A stretch of DNA of 64,000 nucleotides from Mesorhizobium kowhaii (GTDB taxonomy: Bacteria; Pseudomonadota; Alphaproteobacteria; Rhizobiales; Rhizobiaceae): positions 248,001 through 312,000 of the forward strand of contig NZ_MZXV01000013.1 of assembly GCF_003253745.1 (NCBI RefSeq), in the 5' to 3' direction. Made by a program: the position numbers and the translations under genes. Every line of letters begins with the position of its first letter. The first letter of the stretch is position 1. The notes under the pieces were generated by a model. The model was not told the origin of the DNA, did not search any database, and was given only the letters and a program-made list of their open reading frames with translations. Positions 1-8,754 of the stretch are shown piece by piece.

Positions 1-330
1 GCGCGGGTCTTCCTCGGCGCCGGGCATCTGCTTCCTGAATTCGGGTGAGAACTCGCCATAGACCGTCGAGGTGTGGACGCCGACCTTCTCGAAGACGCGG
101 CCGTGCATCATCGACATGGTGCCGCCGCCGCCCTTGCCTTGATCGCGCTCCCACGGCGTCTTTTCGAAACGGCCTGGCGACCACGAGGCCAGCGGGCCGC
201 CAAGATCCTGCTCGATCTGCTCGAAGGCGCTGCAGATGCGTTCGCGCAGCGCCTCGAACCACAGGCGCGCCTTCATCTTCTTCTGTTCGATGTCGGCGGG
301 CAGGCCTGCCGGTATTTCAGGTCGTTCCAA
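1..330 (-). CDS. hemF: Oxygen-dependent coproporphyrinogen III oxidase, N-terminal part (cut by window edge)
   Basis: Reading leftwards from a TTG at 328-330 the frame stays open to the window edge, giving about 110 residues. The product includes the glycine-rich stretch [18 protein letters not shown] followed by [14 protein letters not shown], which is characteristic of aerobic coproporphyrinogen oxidase. HemF converts coproporphyrinogen III to protoporphyrinogen IX in the cytosol during haem synthesis. The C-terminal two thirds lie outside the window. The start is uncertain: TTG at 330 gives [18 protein letters not shown], and an in-frame ATG at 274-276 would give a shorter product. The gene is divergent from the small ORF at 446. 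Confidence 0.85.
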   Translation of the reverse strand, partial: MERPEIPAGLPADIEQKKMKARLWFEALRERICSAFEQIEQDLGGPLASWSPGRFEKTPWERDQGKGGGGTMSMMHGRVFEKVGVHTSTVYGEFSPEFRKQMPGAEEDPR

Positions 331-445
331 GTGCCGTCTCCGGTTGCGGGCGGCTAGCCCTACAAATGACTCGTCTTTTGCCGGCGCGATCCCTAATCTC
401 TTAAGGGCAAGGGTCAAGTGTCATTACGGTGCAAGGAGTTGTTTC

Positions 446-703
446 GTGCGCACCCCGGCAAGACCACCGCTGGATGGCCTGAAGAAAAGGCTCGACCAAA
501 GCCGGGCTGAGCGCGTGCGTATGCCGCGCGACGGTTTCCTGCGCGAGACGTTCGTGCTGCCGCGCTCCGATGCGCGCCTCAAGGCCAAGGAATGGTTCGA
601 GCGCTTTCCCAAACAGGCCTACTGGACCGAAATCGAAAGCTGGTTCGAGCGGCCGGGTGACCTGATCGAGTTCACAATCAGGCGGTTGCCGGCGGCGGAT
701 TAA
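446..703 (+). CDS. Small conserved-looking hypothetical protein (85 aa)
   Basis: A GTG at 446 is preceded by a good ribosome binding site, AAGGAG at 433-438, and opens an 85-residue frame ending at TAA 701-703. The product is basic at the N-terminus and rich in charged and aromatic residues (KEWFERFPKQAYWTEIESWFERP). It has no signal peptide or membrane segment. I do not recognise a domain. The GTG start is chosen over the upstream in-frame ATG because of the binding site and because the upstream stretch looks like spacer. It is divergent from hemF and followed directly by a RIME-like repeat. Confidence 0.6.
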   Translation: MRTPARPPLDGLKKRLDQSRAERVRMPRDGFLRETFVLPRSDARLKAKEWFERFPKQAYWTEIESWFERPGDLIEFTIRRLPAAD

Positions 704-710
704 GGATTTC

Positions 711-839
711 CTCGCCCCGTTTACGGGGAGAGGATGCCGGCAGGCAGGTGAGGGGCGGCGCAAACCTTCAATGTCGGCGCTGCCCCTCATCCGCCTTCAC
801 TTCGTTCAGGCGCCTTCTCCCCGTGAACGGGGAGAAGGA
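711..839. repeat. RIME-like intergenic palindromic repeat, copy 1
   Basis: The outer arms CCCCGTTTACGGGGAGAGG and CCTTCTCCCCGTGAACGGGG each form a hairpin, and inner GGTGAGGGGC / GCCCCTCATCCGCC arms pair across the centre, giving the Y-shaped structure typical of rhizobial intergenic mosaic elements. Related copies occur at 14231-14391, 46097-46155 and, as one arm only, 48568-48600. The right arm overlaps the 3' end of the SoxR frame. Confidence 0.8.
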
Positions 840-1276
840 TGAACCAGCCTTCTCGCTCCCGTGCCTTCCCTTGCCAGCCGGTCGCCCTTGTTCCGCAGCG
901 GGCATTTGTCGATCGACATGCAGCCGCAGCCGATGCAGTCGGTCAGCCCGTCGCGCAGTTTCTTCAACTGGGCGATCTTGTGATCGAGTCCGTCGCGCCA
1001 GGTGGTCGACAAAAGGTTCCAGTCGTCGCGCGTCGGCGTGCGGCCCTCGGGCAGGGATGCCAATGCCGCGCCGATCTCGGCCAGCGAGATGCCGACCTCC
1101 TGCGCGACCTTGATGATCGCCACGCGCCGCAGCACGTCGCGGCCGTAGCGGCGCTGGTTGCCCGATGTGCGGTGGCTGCGTATCAGGCCGCGCGCCTCAT
1201 AGAAATGCAGCGCCGACACCGCCACCCCGCTGCGCATGGCCACCTGGCCGACCGTCAATTCCGTTGCCGGTGCCAT
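806..1276 (-). CDS. soxR: SoxR-type redox-sensing MerR family transcriptional regulator
   Basis: A 156-residue MerR protein. The N-terminal winged helix ([20 protein letters not shown], residues 8-27) is followed by a dimerisation helix and the four-cysteine cluster C114-x2-C117-x-C119-x5-C125, the signature that binds the [2Fe-2S] centre in SoxR. The family activates its target when the cluster is oxidised by redox-cycling compounds or superoxide. The ATG at 1274-1276 is preferred over an in-frame TTG 21 bases upstream. The last dozen residues (around [12 protein letters not shown]) are encoded by the RIME-like repeat, so the native C-terminus has probably been altered by repeat insertion. 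A sox-box-like palindrome lies just upstream on the other strand. Confidence 0.88.
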   Translation of the reverse strand: MAPATELTVGQVAMRSGVAVSALHFYEARGLIRSHRTSGNQRRYGRDVLRRVAIIKVAQEVGISLAEIGAALASLPEGRTPTRDDWNLLSTTWRDGLDHKIAQLKKLRDGLTDCIGCGCMSIDKCPLRNKGDRLAREGTGARRLVHPSPRSRGEGA

Positions 1277-1307
1277 TCCTGACTTTTCCGCCCCCAATTT
1301 TTTCCGC

Positions 1308-1335
1308 TTGACCTCAAGTTAAGTTGAGCTTGTAG
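1308..1335 (+). promoter_or_regulatory. Sox-box-like SoxR operator and promoter
   Basis: CCTCAAGTTAAGTTGAG (1312-1328) is a near-palindrome that closely resembles the known enterobacterial SoxR box CCTCAAGTTAACTTGAGG. It overlaps a TTGACC -35-like hexamer (1308-1313), with TTGTAG or TGTAGC as candidate -10 about 16-17 bases further. It sits 32 bases from the soxR start, in the divergent position expected for autoregulation or for a target transcribed rightwards. Confidence 0.75.
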
Positions 1336-1372
1336 CGAAGAAACCCAGGATGTTCAAACGAAGGAGAAGGCG

Positions 1373-1495
1373 ATGTGCGCCTGGGTCAAGATGACGGGAG
1401 ACGGCAAGCCGATAGAGCGTCTTGACGCAATTCCCAAGGGAAAGCGCTATGCGCTTTTCCCGGGAAAACCGCTTCACACTTTTCCTGGAATTGCT
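1373..1495 (+). pseudogene. Possible truncated SoxR-target ORF running into a repeat element
   Basis: Downstream of the sox box, AAGGAGAAGG (1360-1369) precedes an ATG at 1373 giving MCAWVKMTGDGKPIERLDA. After about 18 codons the frame enters the 68-bp repeat at 1427-1494 and then runs antisense to trmL. The strong binding site and SoxR-type promoter suggest that a real target gene began here and was cut short by the repeat. I do not recognise the 18-residue start. It could instead be a very short peptide or non-coding. Confidence 0.3.
1427..1494. repeat. 68-bp repeat with GCAATTCC / GGAATTGC terminal inverted repeats, copy 1
   Basis: The element begins GCAATTCCCAAGGGAAAGCGC and ends ACTTTTCCTGGAATTGC. 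The outer 8 bases are perfect inverted repeats, and an internal GGGAAAGCGC / GCGCTTTTCCC hairpin fills the left half. Two further copies are at 45336-45404 and 52375-52441. The trmL stop codon (1496-1498) lies two bases beyond its right end. Confidence 0.85.
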
Positions 1496-1954
1496 TTACC
1501 CGAGTTGCCGGATGGCTTCGCCCGCCACCATGGCGACGGTAAGCGCGACGTTGATGCTGCGCGCCGCACCTTGCATGGGGATGGTCAGCCGCGCATCCGC
1601 CGCCTGATGGACAGGATCCGGCACGCCTGCGGATTCGCGGCCGAACAAAAGGATGTCGCCACTGGCGAAGGTGAAGCTCGTGTAGGGAACCGCGGCTTTG
1701 GTCGACAGAAGCACCAGCCGGCGCGTGCCGGCCTTGCGCCAGTCCTCGAAGGCGTGCCAGTCGACATGCCGGGTCAGATCGGCCATTTCGAGGTAATCCA
1801 TGCCGGCTCGCTTGAGCGCCCGGTCGGAGAGCGGAAAGCCGGCTGGTTCGATGATGTCGACGCCAAGTCCGAGGCAAGCGGCAAAGCGCAGGATTGTTCC
1901 GGTGTTGCCGGCGATATCAGGCTGGTAGAGCGCGATGCGGAGACGGTCGTTCAT
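1496..1954 (-). CDS. trmL: tRNA (cytidine(34)-2'-O)-methyltransferase TrmL
   Basis: A 152-residue SPOUT methyltransferase. TrmL methylates the ribose of the wobble base in certain leucine tRNAs using S-adenosylmethionine. The three SPOUT motifs are visible: IALYQPDIAGNTGTILR near the N-terminus, LLFGRESAGVP around residue 103, and LTIPMQGAARSINVALTVAM in the C-terminal knot. The length matches the E. coli enzyme (157 aa). Start is the ATG at 1952-1954. The stop codon abuts a repeat element. Confidence 0.93.
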   Translation of the reverse strand: MNDRLRIALYQPDIAGNTGTILRFAACLGLGVDIIEPAGFPLSDRALKRAGMDYLEMADLTRHVDWHAFEDWRKAGTRRLVLLSTKAAVPYTSFTFASGDILLFGRESAGVPDPVHQAADARLTIPMQGAARSINVALTVAMVAGEAIRQLG

Positions 1955-2094
1955 TTCCGCGTCCTTCTAATAAGTGGCAGATCGGCCACAGCGGGCTCGC
2001 GGTTTTGGAAATTGCTGGACCTGCGGGTGGCCATTTTCTGCGAAGTCGGGTATGTCAGGTCCATTGTCAACCCGAACCGATGGAGGGGAAATTC

Positions 2095-2181
2095 ATGATG
2101 ACCATGCACATCCAGCGCCCCTCTTGTGGGCTTGTACGCCCCCACGGCGGTTTCGGTACGACGATTCTCCTGACTCTCTAA
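2095..2181 (+). CDS. 28-residue leader-like small ORF
   Basis: GGAGGGGAA followed by ATTC precedes ATGATG at 2095, opening MMTMHIQRPSCGLVRPHGG then FGTTILLTL and a stop at 2179-2181. The Shine-Dalgarno is one of the best in the region. About 20 bases after the stop is a hairpin GCCGAAA(2203-2209)/TTTCGGC(2215-2221), then the ribosome binding site of the next gene. The arrangement looks like a leader peptide controlling the downstream gene, but the peptide is not recognised and the hairpin has only a short T run. Confidence 0.4.
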   Translation: MMTMHIQRPSCGLVRPHGGFGTTILLTL

Positions 2182-2202
2182 GACTTGATCGCACCGATTC
2201 CC

Positions 2203-2221
2203 GCCGAAACGCTTTTTCGGC
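2203..2221 (+). promoter_or_regulatory. Hairpin between leader-like ORF and downstream gene
   Basis: GCCGAAA pairs with TTTCGGC across a five-base loop containing CGCTT; several T residues lie in the 3' arm. It lies between the 28-codon ORF and the gene at 2240 and could be a weak attenuator. Confidence 0.35.
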
Positions 2222-2239
2222 TCTCGAAGGAATCCTGCG

Positions 2240-2797
2240 ATGTTTTTCAAACTGTCAAAGGGGCTGAACGCCCCACCTGAACATGTCCGGACCGACGCTC
2301 GCCGTCATGTCTCGACCGACGCAATCCATGCCTCCGGCCGAATGCCGGCGGACGATATGGATTCGCCTTTTTATCTCTATTTTCACACGGAGGACGGGCC
2401 GATGTTCGATCCCTACAGAATACCGGGCTCAAGGAGCCTGCACGACCAGAAAAGGGCTACCTGGGCGCTGCTGATCGGCGAAACCTATTCGTCGGCGGTT
2501 CATGCCGAAGTTCGCCGTCGGCCGCATCGCGGCATGCTGCCGGATGTCGATTTCTCGCGCGCGGTTCCCGATCACAGCCGGCCGTCGCTGGTGCGCCGGA
2601 TCATCCGGCTGATCCGACCTGGCGCGAAGATCCGACTTGTCGACACCGCACCGTCAGGATCAGCAAAAGAGCCTGTCGGCGAAAAGGCCGCGAGCCCCTA
2701 TATTGCGCGAAGCGAGGCCGACGGTCCGGGTGATTCCGGACCGTCGGCCCTCGACGCCGTGCGGTCCGGGGACTTCGTACGTTCGCGTGCCGCGTGA
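2240..2797 (+). CDS. Hypothetical protein of unknown function (185 aa)
   Basis: ATG at 2240 follows an AAGGAA site at 2227-2232. The product is hydrophilic with no signal peptide or transmembrane segment. It contains an aromatic patch DSPFYLYFHTEDGPMF near residue 41 and several arginine-rich stretches. No family was recognised. The end of the frame contains a perfect 14-bp inverted repeat (2716-2749), unusual inside coding sequence, so the true 3' boundary is doubtful. It lies 28 bases upstream of the first ABC exporter gene and could be cotranscribed with it. Confidence 0.5.
   Translation: MFFKLSKGLNAPPEHVRTDARRHVSTDAIHASGRMPADDMDSPFYLYFHTEDGPMFDPYRIPGSRSLHDQKRATWALLIGETYSSAVHAEVRRRPHRGMLPDVDFSRAVPDHSRPSLVRRIIRLIRPGAKIRLVDTAPSGSAKEPVGEKAASPYIARSEADGPGDSGPSALDAVRSGDFVRSRAA
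2716..2749. repeat. Perfect 14-bp inverted repeat hairpin
   Basis: GGCCGACGGTCCGG (2716-2729), a six-base loop GTGATT, and CCGGACCGTCGGCC (2736-2749). All 14 bases pair and both arms are GC-rich. No T tract follows, so it is not a classical intrinsic terminator. It lies inside the frame 2240-2797. Confidence 0.8.
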
Positions 2798-2825
2798 GCG
2801 GAAATCAGATTTGTGAGCATGATCT

Positions 2826-4709
2826 ATGTTGTTCAGCTGGTTTGAAAAAAGGCTCGACCCGTTCCCGGCAGCGGAACCGGTCGAGCCGCCCAAGACGCTG
2901 GTAGCCTTCTGCGTGCATTACACACGCGGCGCCTGGCCCTATATCCTTGTCGACGCGGTGCTGGTGACGGCCATCGCCATCGCGGAAGTGTGGATGTTCG
3001 GCTTCCTCGGCCGCATCGTCGACTGGCTGTCGGGCCAGAATCGCGAAACCTTCCTGCAGACGGAAGCCTGGAAGCTCGCCGGCATGGCCTTCATCGTGCT
3101 GTTCGCGCTGCCGGGCACTGTGTGGCTCCATTCGCTGCTCAACCAGCAGACGCTGATGGGCAACTATCCCATGCGCATCCGCTGGCAGGTGCACCGCTAC
3201 CTGCTCAAGCAATCGATGAGCTTCTACCAGGACGAGTTCGCCGGCCGCATCGCCACCAAGCTGATGCAGACGGCGCTCGCCGTGCGCGAATGCGTCATCA
3301 AGCTGATCGATGTGCTGAACTACGTCATCGTCTATTTCCTTGGCATGCTGTTCATCGTCGGCTCGGCCGACTGGCGGCTGGCAACGCCGCTTGTTGTCTG
3401 GCTCGTCGGCTATGTCCTGCTGCTGCGCTATTTCATTCCGCGGCTGGGCAAGGTCGGCGAAGAACAGGCCAATGCCCGATCGACCATGACCGGCCGCGTC
3501 GTCGACAGCTACAGCAACATCCAGACGGTCAAGCTGTTCAGCCATGCTCGCCGCGAAGCATCCTTCGCCAAGGAGGGCATGGCCGGCTTCCTCGACACGG
3601 TCTACCGGTCGATGCGGCTGGTGACGGTGCTGTATGGCGTCCTCTATATCCTGAACGCGCTGCTGCTGTTCTCGGTCACCGCACTGTCGCTGTGGCTGTG
3701 GCTGGGCCAGGCGGTGACGATCGGCGCGGTTGCCGTGGTCATCGGGCTGGTGCTCCGGATGTGGGGCATGTCGCAGTGGATCATGTGGGAGATGTCGGGC
3801 CTGTTCGAGAACATCGGCACGGTGCAGGACGGCATCGCCTCGATCTCGTTGCCGCGCCTGGTCGAGGACCGGCCGGGGGCGAAGGATATCGCCGTCACCA
3901 GGGGCGAGATCCGCTTCGACGACATCCGCTTCCACTATGGCAAGCAGAAAGGTGTCATCGAGAGCCTGTCGCTGACGGTGAAGCCCGGGGAAAAGGTCGG
4001 CATTGTCGGCCGCTCGGGCGCCGGCAAGTCGACGCTGGTCAACCTTCTGCTGCGCTTCTACGACCTGGAGAGTGGCAAGATCCTGATCGACGGCCAGGAG
4101 ATCGCTGGCGTGACGCAGGATTCGCTGCGCGCGCAGATCGCCATGGTCACGCAGGACACCTCGCTGCTGCATCGTTCGGTGCGCGAGAACATCCTCTATG
4201 GCCGGCCCGATGCCAGCGACGAGTTGCTTGTCGAGGCGGCACGGCGCGCCGAGGCACTGGACTTCATCGCCGGGCTTTCGGATGCCAAGGACCGCAAGGG
4301 ATTCGATGCTCACGTCGGCGATCGCGGCGTCAAATTGTCCGGCGGCCAGCGGCAGCGCATCGCCATTGCTCGCGTTATGTTGAAGGACGCACCGATTCTT
4401 ATCCTTGACGAGGCGACCTCCGCGCTCGATTCCGAAGCTGAGGCGGCCATCCAGGAGAATCTCTACAAGCTCATGCAAGGCAAGACCGTCATCGCCATCG
4501 CGCACCGGCTGTCGACCATCGCGGCGATGGACAGGCTGGTGGTGATGGACAAGGGCCGCGTCATCGAGGAAGGTTCGCACGAGGAGCTCGTCGCCCAGGG
4601 CGGGCTCTACGCGCAGCTCTGGCAGCGTCAGTCGGGCGGGTTCCTGCTCGAGGACGGCCCGGCCGATGCCGCCAATGACGCACTTGCAAAGGGGCAAGCC
4701 GCAGAATGA
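2826..4709 (+). CDS. ABC exporter half-transporter (fused membrane and ATPase domains), first of tandem pair
   Basis: 627 residues. The N-terminal half carries about six membrane segments (ABC type-1 domain); the C-terminal half is the ATPase, with Walker A GRSGAGKS near residue 395, signature LSGGQ near 504, Walker B ILILDEATS near 525 and the switch histidine in AIAHRLST. Such proteins export lipids, peptides or drugs across the inner membrane as dimers. The substrate cannot be read from sequence. The gene ends 10 bases before a close paralogue with the same layout, so a heterodimer is likely. All catalytic motifs look intact in both. Confidence 0.93.
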   Translation: MLFSWFEKRLDPFPAAEPVEPPKTLVAFCVHYTRGAWPYILVDAVLVTAIAIAEVWMFGFLGRIVDWLSGQNRETFLQTEAWKLAGMAFIVLFALPGTVWLHSLLNQQTLMGNYPMRIRWQVHRYLLKQSMSFYQDEFAGRIATKLMQTALAVRECVIKLIDVLNYVIVYFLGMLFIVGSADWRLATPLVVWLVGYVLLLRYFIPRLGKVGEEQANARSTMTGRVVDSYSNIQTVKLFSHARREASFAKEGMAGFLDTVYRSMRLVTVLYGVLYILNALLLFSVTALSLWLWLGQAVTIGAVAVVIGLVLRMWGMSQWIMWEMSGLFENIGTVQDGIASISLPRLVEDRPGAKDIAVTRGEIRFDDIRFHYGKQKGVIESLSLTVKPGEKVGIVGRSGAGKSTLVNLLLRFYDLESGKILIDGQEIAGVTQDSLRAQIAMVTQDTSLLHRSVRENILYGRPDASDELLVEAARRAEALDFIAGLSDAKDRKGFDAHVGDRGVKLSGGQRQRIAIARVMLKDAPILILDEATSALDSEAEAAIQENLYKLMQGKTVIAIAHRLSTIAAMDRLVVMDKGRVIEEGSHEELVAQGGLYAQLWQRQSGGFLLEDGPADAANDALAKGQAAE

Positions 4710-4719
4710 TGGCCGCCGC

Positions 4720-6603
<1,884 letters not shown>

Positions 6604-6607
6604 AGGC

Positions 6608-7075
6608 ATGGGTGGATCGGCGGAGGTGAGCTATGTGCTCAAGCGGCTCCGGCCAACCATGCCGGCCTTCGACGCGCTGAAGGAGGAGAGCCGGCTGGAA
6701 GGCTACTGGATGCTGGTGCGCCTGGCGGATGGCTGGGCAAGCGGCCGCAACAAGTTCCTGAAGCGGGGCGAGGCGCTGTACGGGACATGGCATGGCCGGG
6801 AACTCGCCGGCGTGTGCGGGCTGAACGTCGATCCCTATTTCGAGGGCAGGGGCCAGGGCCGGGTCCGGCACCTGTTCGTTAGTGCGCGTCACCGCCGCGC
6901 CGGCCTTGGCCGCATGCTGGTCGAGACCGTCATCGACAGGGCGCGCGACTATTTCGCTGTGCTGAACACCCGCGCGCCGCAAGAAGCCTTCGCTTTCTAT
7001 GAGCGGCTTGGCTTCCAGCCGGTGATAGGCGAAGAATTCGTCACACACCGCATGATTTTTGGGAAAGGGGGCTGA
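6608..7075 (+). CDS. GNAT family N-acetyltransferase
   Basis: 155 residues from the ATG at 6608, four bases after the ABC gene stop. The GNAT acetyl-CoA binding motif is visible as HRRAGLGRMLVETV near residue 97, preceded by the beta-strand VRHLFVSARH and followed by a C-terminal AFYERLGFQPV segment. Such enzymes transfer acetyl from acetyl-CoA to an amine on a small molecule or protein; the substrate is unknown. Longer in-frame starts exist upstream but would overlap the ABC gene. Confidence 0.85.
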   Translation: MGGSAEVSYVLKRLRPTMPAFDALKEESRLEGYWMLVRLADGWASGRNKFLKRGEALYGTWHGRELAGVCGLNVDPYFEGRGQGRVRHLFVSARHRRAGLGRMLVETVIDRARDYFAVLNTRAPQEAFAFYERLGFQPVIGEEFVTHRMIFGKGG

Positions 7076-7076
7076 A

Positions 7077-7388
7077 ATGTCGCTGCGTCCGCCATCTCAT
7101 CTCGCCGGCGCCTCGGCTGCCGAAGCCGCCTTCGACGCGCTCGGCCATGAAATCCTCGCCGAGAAGGCGGCAGCACTCGGCCGCGCCGGCCAGCGGGTCG
7201 AGGAAACGCTGGCGAGGCTGCGCGACAATGGCGATGAGCAACTGCGCCCCCGGCTCCTCAAGGAGGCGGCCGAAGCGGTGCACGGCTATTTCATCCAGCG
7301 CGAACTGTGCGGCTTGCGAAAGCACGACGCGGTCATCCGCGAATACAACATCCCCAAGGCGGTTCTGGCCAGGCTTGGCGCGAAATAG
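7077..7388 (+). CDS. Small conserved protein, DUF6665-like (103 aa)
   Basis: ATG at 7077 lies one base after the GNAT stop (7073-7075), so the two are translationally close. The product is a soluble, mostly helical protein: a FDALGHEILAEKAAALGRAG segment, then a C-terminal EAVHGYFIQRELCGLRKHD and VIREYNIPKAVLARLGAK. The pattern resembles the DUF6665 family as I remember it. Function is unknown. It ends the apparent operon begun by the ABC genes, and a 47-bp palindromic repeat follows 12 bases later. Confidence 0.7.
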   Translation: MSLRPPSHLAGASAAEAAFDALGHEILAEKAAALGRAGQRVEETLARLRDNGDEQLRPRLLKEAAEAVHGYFIQRELCGLRKHDAVIREYNIPKAVLARLGAK

Positions 7389-7400
7389 CTCTTTTGCTTG

Positions 7401-7447
7401 ACCATGATCTCCAGCGAAAACCGGTTCCCGCTTTTCGGGATCATGGT
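7401..7447. repeat. 47-bp element with 9-bp perfect terminal inverted repeats
   Basis: ACCATGATC (7401-7409) and GATCATGGT (7439-7447) are perfect inverted repeats enclosing TCCAGCGAAAACCGG and TTCCCGCTTTTCGG, which themselves partly pair. Its right end supplies the first base of the stop codon of the cupin gene. Only one copy was seen in the window. Confidence 0.7.
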
Positions 7448-7796
7448 CACTCCAGCCATTCGGTGATGAACGTGCCGTTCTCGTGGATGTCGGTCGTTTC
7501 CAGCGGGCCCGGGCCGAGATTGGTGAATTTGTGCGGCGTGTTGGGCGGAACGATCACGATCTGGCCGGCGGAGGCCTCGATCTCCTTGTCGCCGCGGTGA
7601 ACAGGCCGGTGCCCTGGCGGATAATGAAGATCTCTGCGTAGGGATGCGTGTGCAGGCGCGGGCCGCCGCCGACATCAGGCAGATAGTTGAAGATCAGGCA
7701 GGAGTTGGAGCCGTAGGCGCCGCATTGCAGCTCGCCCTTCCAGCGGTCGGAGCGAACAGCCCATGTGTCGCGGTCTATGACATGTGCCATGGCCAT
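7447..7796 (-). pseudogene. Cupin-domain protein, frameshifted
   Basis: The reading frame from the ATG at 7794-7796 encodes MAMAHVIDRDTWAVRSDRW and a cupin motif (LHTHPYAEIFIIRQGTGLF) and then goes out of frame. The continuation, GDKEIEASAGQIVIVPPNTP then HKFTNLGPGPLETTDIHENG, lies in another frame and ends at TGA 7447-7449. A single missing base near 7591-7598 (ACCGCGGCGACAAG) would restore a normal ~116-residue single-domain cupin. Either a real frameshift or a sequencing error. The start codon directly follows the VapC stop, so it was part of that transcript. Confidence 0.8.
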
Positions 7797-8222
7797 CTAA
7801 CCCTTCGCCGATATCCAGGGATTGAACAGTTTCACGCCGGTGCCTTCGAAATCCTTCGTATTGCGGGTCACAACCGTCAAGTTGTTGACGAGCGCGGTGG
7901 CAGCGATGAGAGCATCGCGTTCCGGCCTGGGGTCGGGAACGTGGAGGTTCGCGCAACGCACGACGATGGCCGTGTCCACACTCAGGATCCGTTCGTCGAA
8001 TTCCGGAATGAGTGTCCGGACCAACCACTCGCGGTAGATCGCGGCTTGCCTTGCGTCCTTCCTTGCCAAAAGCAACGTCCCGATTTCGAGCTCAAGGATC
8101 GAAATCACCGACATGAAAAAACCGGCGATGTCGTGATTCTCCGCCCAGGCCAACACGTTGGGGTCGGCCTTGTCCCGGCGGCGCAGATTCGAAACGACAT
8201 TGGTGTCGAGAATGAACATCAA
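7797..8222 (-). CDS. vapC: PIN-domain toxin, VapC family
   Basis: 141 residues. PIN nucleases cut RNA with a cluster of acidic residues; here Asp6 (ILDTNVVSNL), Glu near 44 (ILELEIG) and the aspartate of RDALIAATAL are present, as expected for VapC. The start overlaps the stop of the upstream antitoxin gene by four bases, the standard translationally coupled order antitoxin then toxin. The stop codon is immediately followed by the ATG of the broken cupin gene. Confidence 0.9.
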   Translation of the reverse strand: MMFILDTNVVSNLRRRDKADPNVLAWAENHDIAGFFMSVISILELEIGTLLLARKDARQAAIYREWLVRTLIPEFDERILSVDTAIVVRCANLHVPDPRPERDALIAATALVNNLTVVTRNTKDFEGTGVKLFNPWISAKG

Positions 8223-8494
8223 TCGAGTTCGGGTACCTTGAAAAACGGTCCTTCGAGGCGAGGCGGCTCCCAGTCGAAATCCGCTTCGGGACGATCGTCG
8301 GCAAGCGCTTCGGCGAGGCTTCTCGGCTTCTTCTCCAGCCGCTGATATTCTTCCATCGACATCAGTACATGAGAAGGCTTGCCACGGTCGGTGATGATAA
8401 CCGGTCCGTTCCTTGCTGCCCGCTTGGCGTGCGCCGTGTCCTGGTTAAATTCACGGCTCGACATGATGGTGATCGTCTTCGTCGAGATGTTCAT
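8219..8494 (-). CDS. Antitoxin of the Phd/YefM family
   Basis: 91 residues. The N-terminal SSREFNQDTAHAKRAARNGP and PVIITDRGKPSHVLMSMEEY segments are typical of the Phd/YefM DNA-binding fold; the C-terminal tail (PRLEGPFFKVPELD) is the part expected to wrap the toxin. The family represses its own operon and neutralises the PIN toxin. A palindrome TGTAG-N8-CTACA lies 22 bases upstream of the start. Overlaps the toxin gene by four bases. Confidence 0.88.
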   Translation of the reverse strand: MNISTKTITIMSSREFNQDTAHAKRAARNGPVIITDRGKPSHVLMSMEEYQRLEKKPRSLAEALADDRPEADFDWEPPRLEGPFFKVPELD

Positions 8495-8516
8495 TTCAGC
8501 ACCTCCGTCGAGAAGA

Positions 8517-8534
8517 TGTAGACATATTGCTACA
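8517..8534. promoter_or_regulatory. Candidate antitoxin operator palindrome
   Basis: TGTAGACATATTGCTACA has 5-bp perfect arms (TGTAG/CTACA) and a matching ATAT centre. It lies just upstream of the antitoxin gene start, where Phd-type antitoxins bind. On the minus strand TTGGCT and TACATC spaced by 17 bases could serve as promoter. Confidence 0.55.
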
Positions 8535-8754
8535 ATTAGCCAAGCCCGTCAAATTTATCGCTGTGCGGAACGCCCGCGACAATCTGCCCTTGTGCCTTCA
8601 CCCGTCTGGACAAAAACGGGCTTCACGCATAAACCGAAGTCCAAATGCCGGAGGAATTCGCAAGCCTGTTCGCCATGCGCTGTCGGGTTGGCGCAATTGA
8701 GCGGGGAACAAGGCTCAGCCACCGGCGCGGAAGAGGCGAAAGGATCAGGCACCC

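Noticed and set aside
711..839. Rho-independent terminator pair
   Set aside because: The stems belong to the RIME-like repeat and lack the T tract.
1373..2098. The 241-aa frame as a full gene
   Set aside because: It runs antisense to trmL after the repeat. Only its first ~18 codons could be a real gene start.
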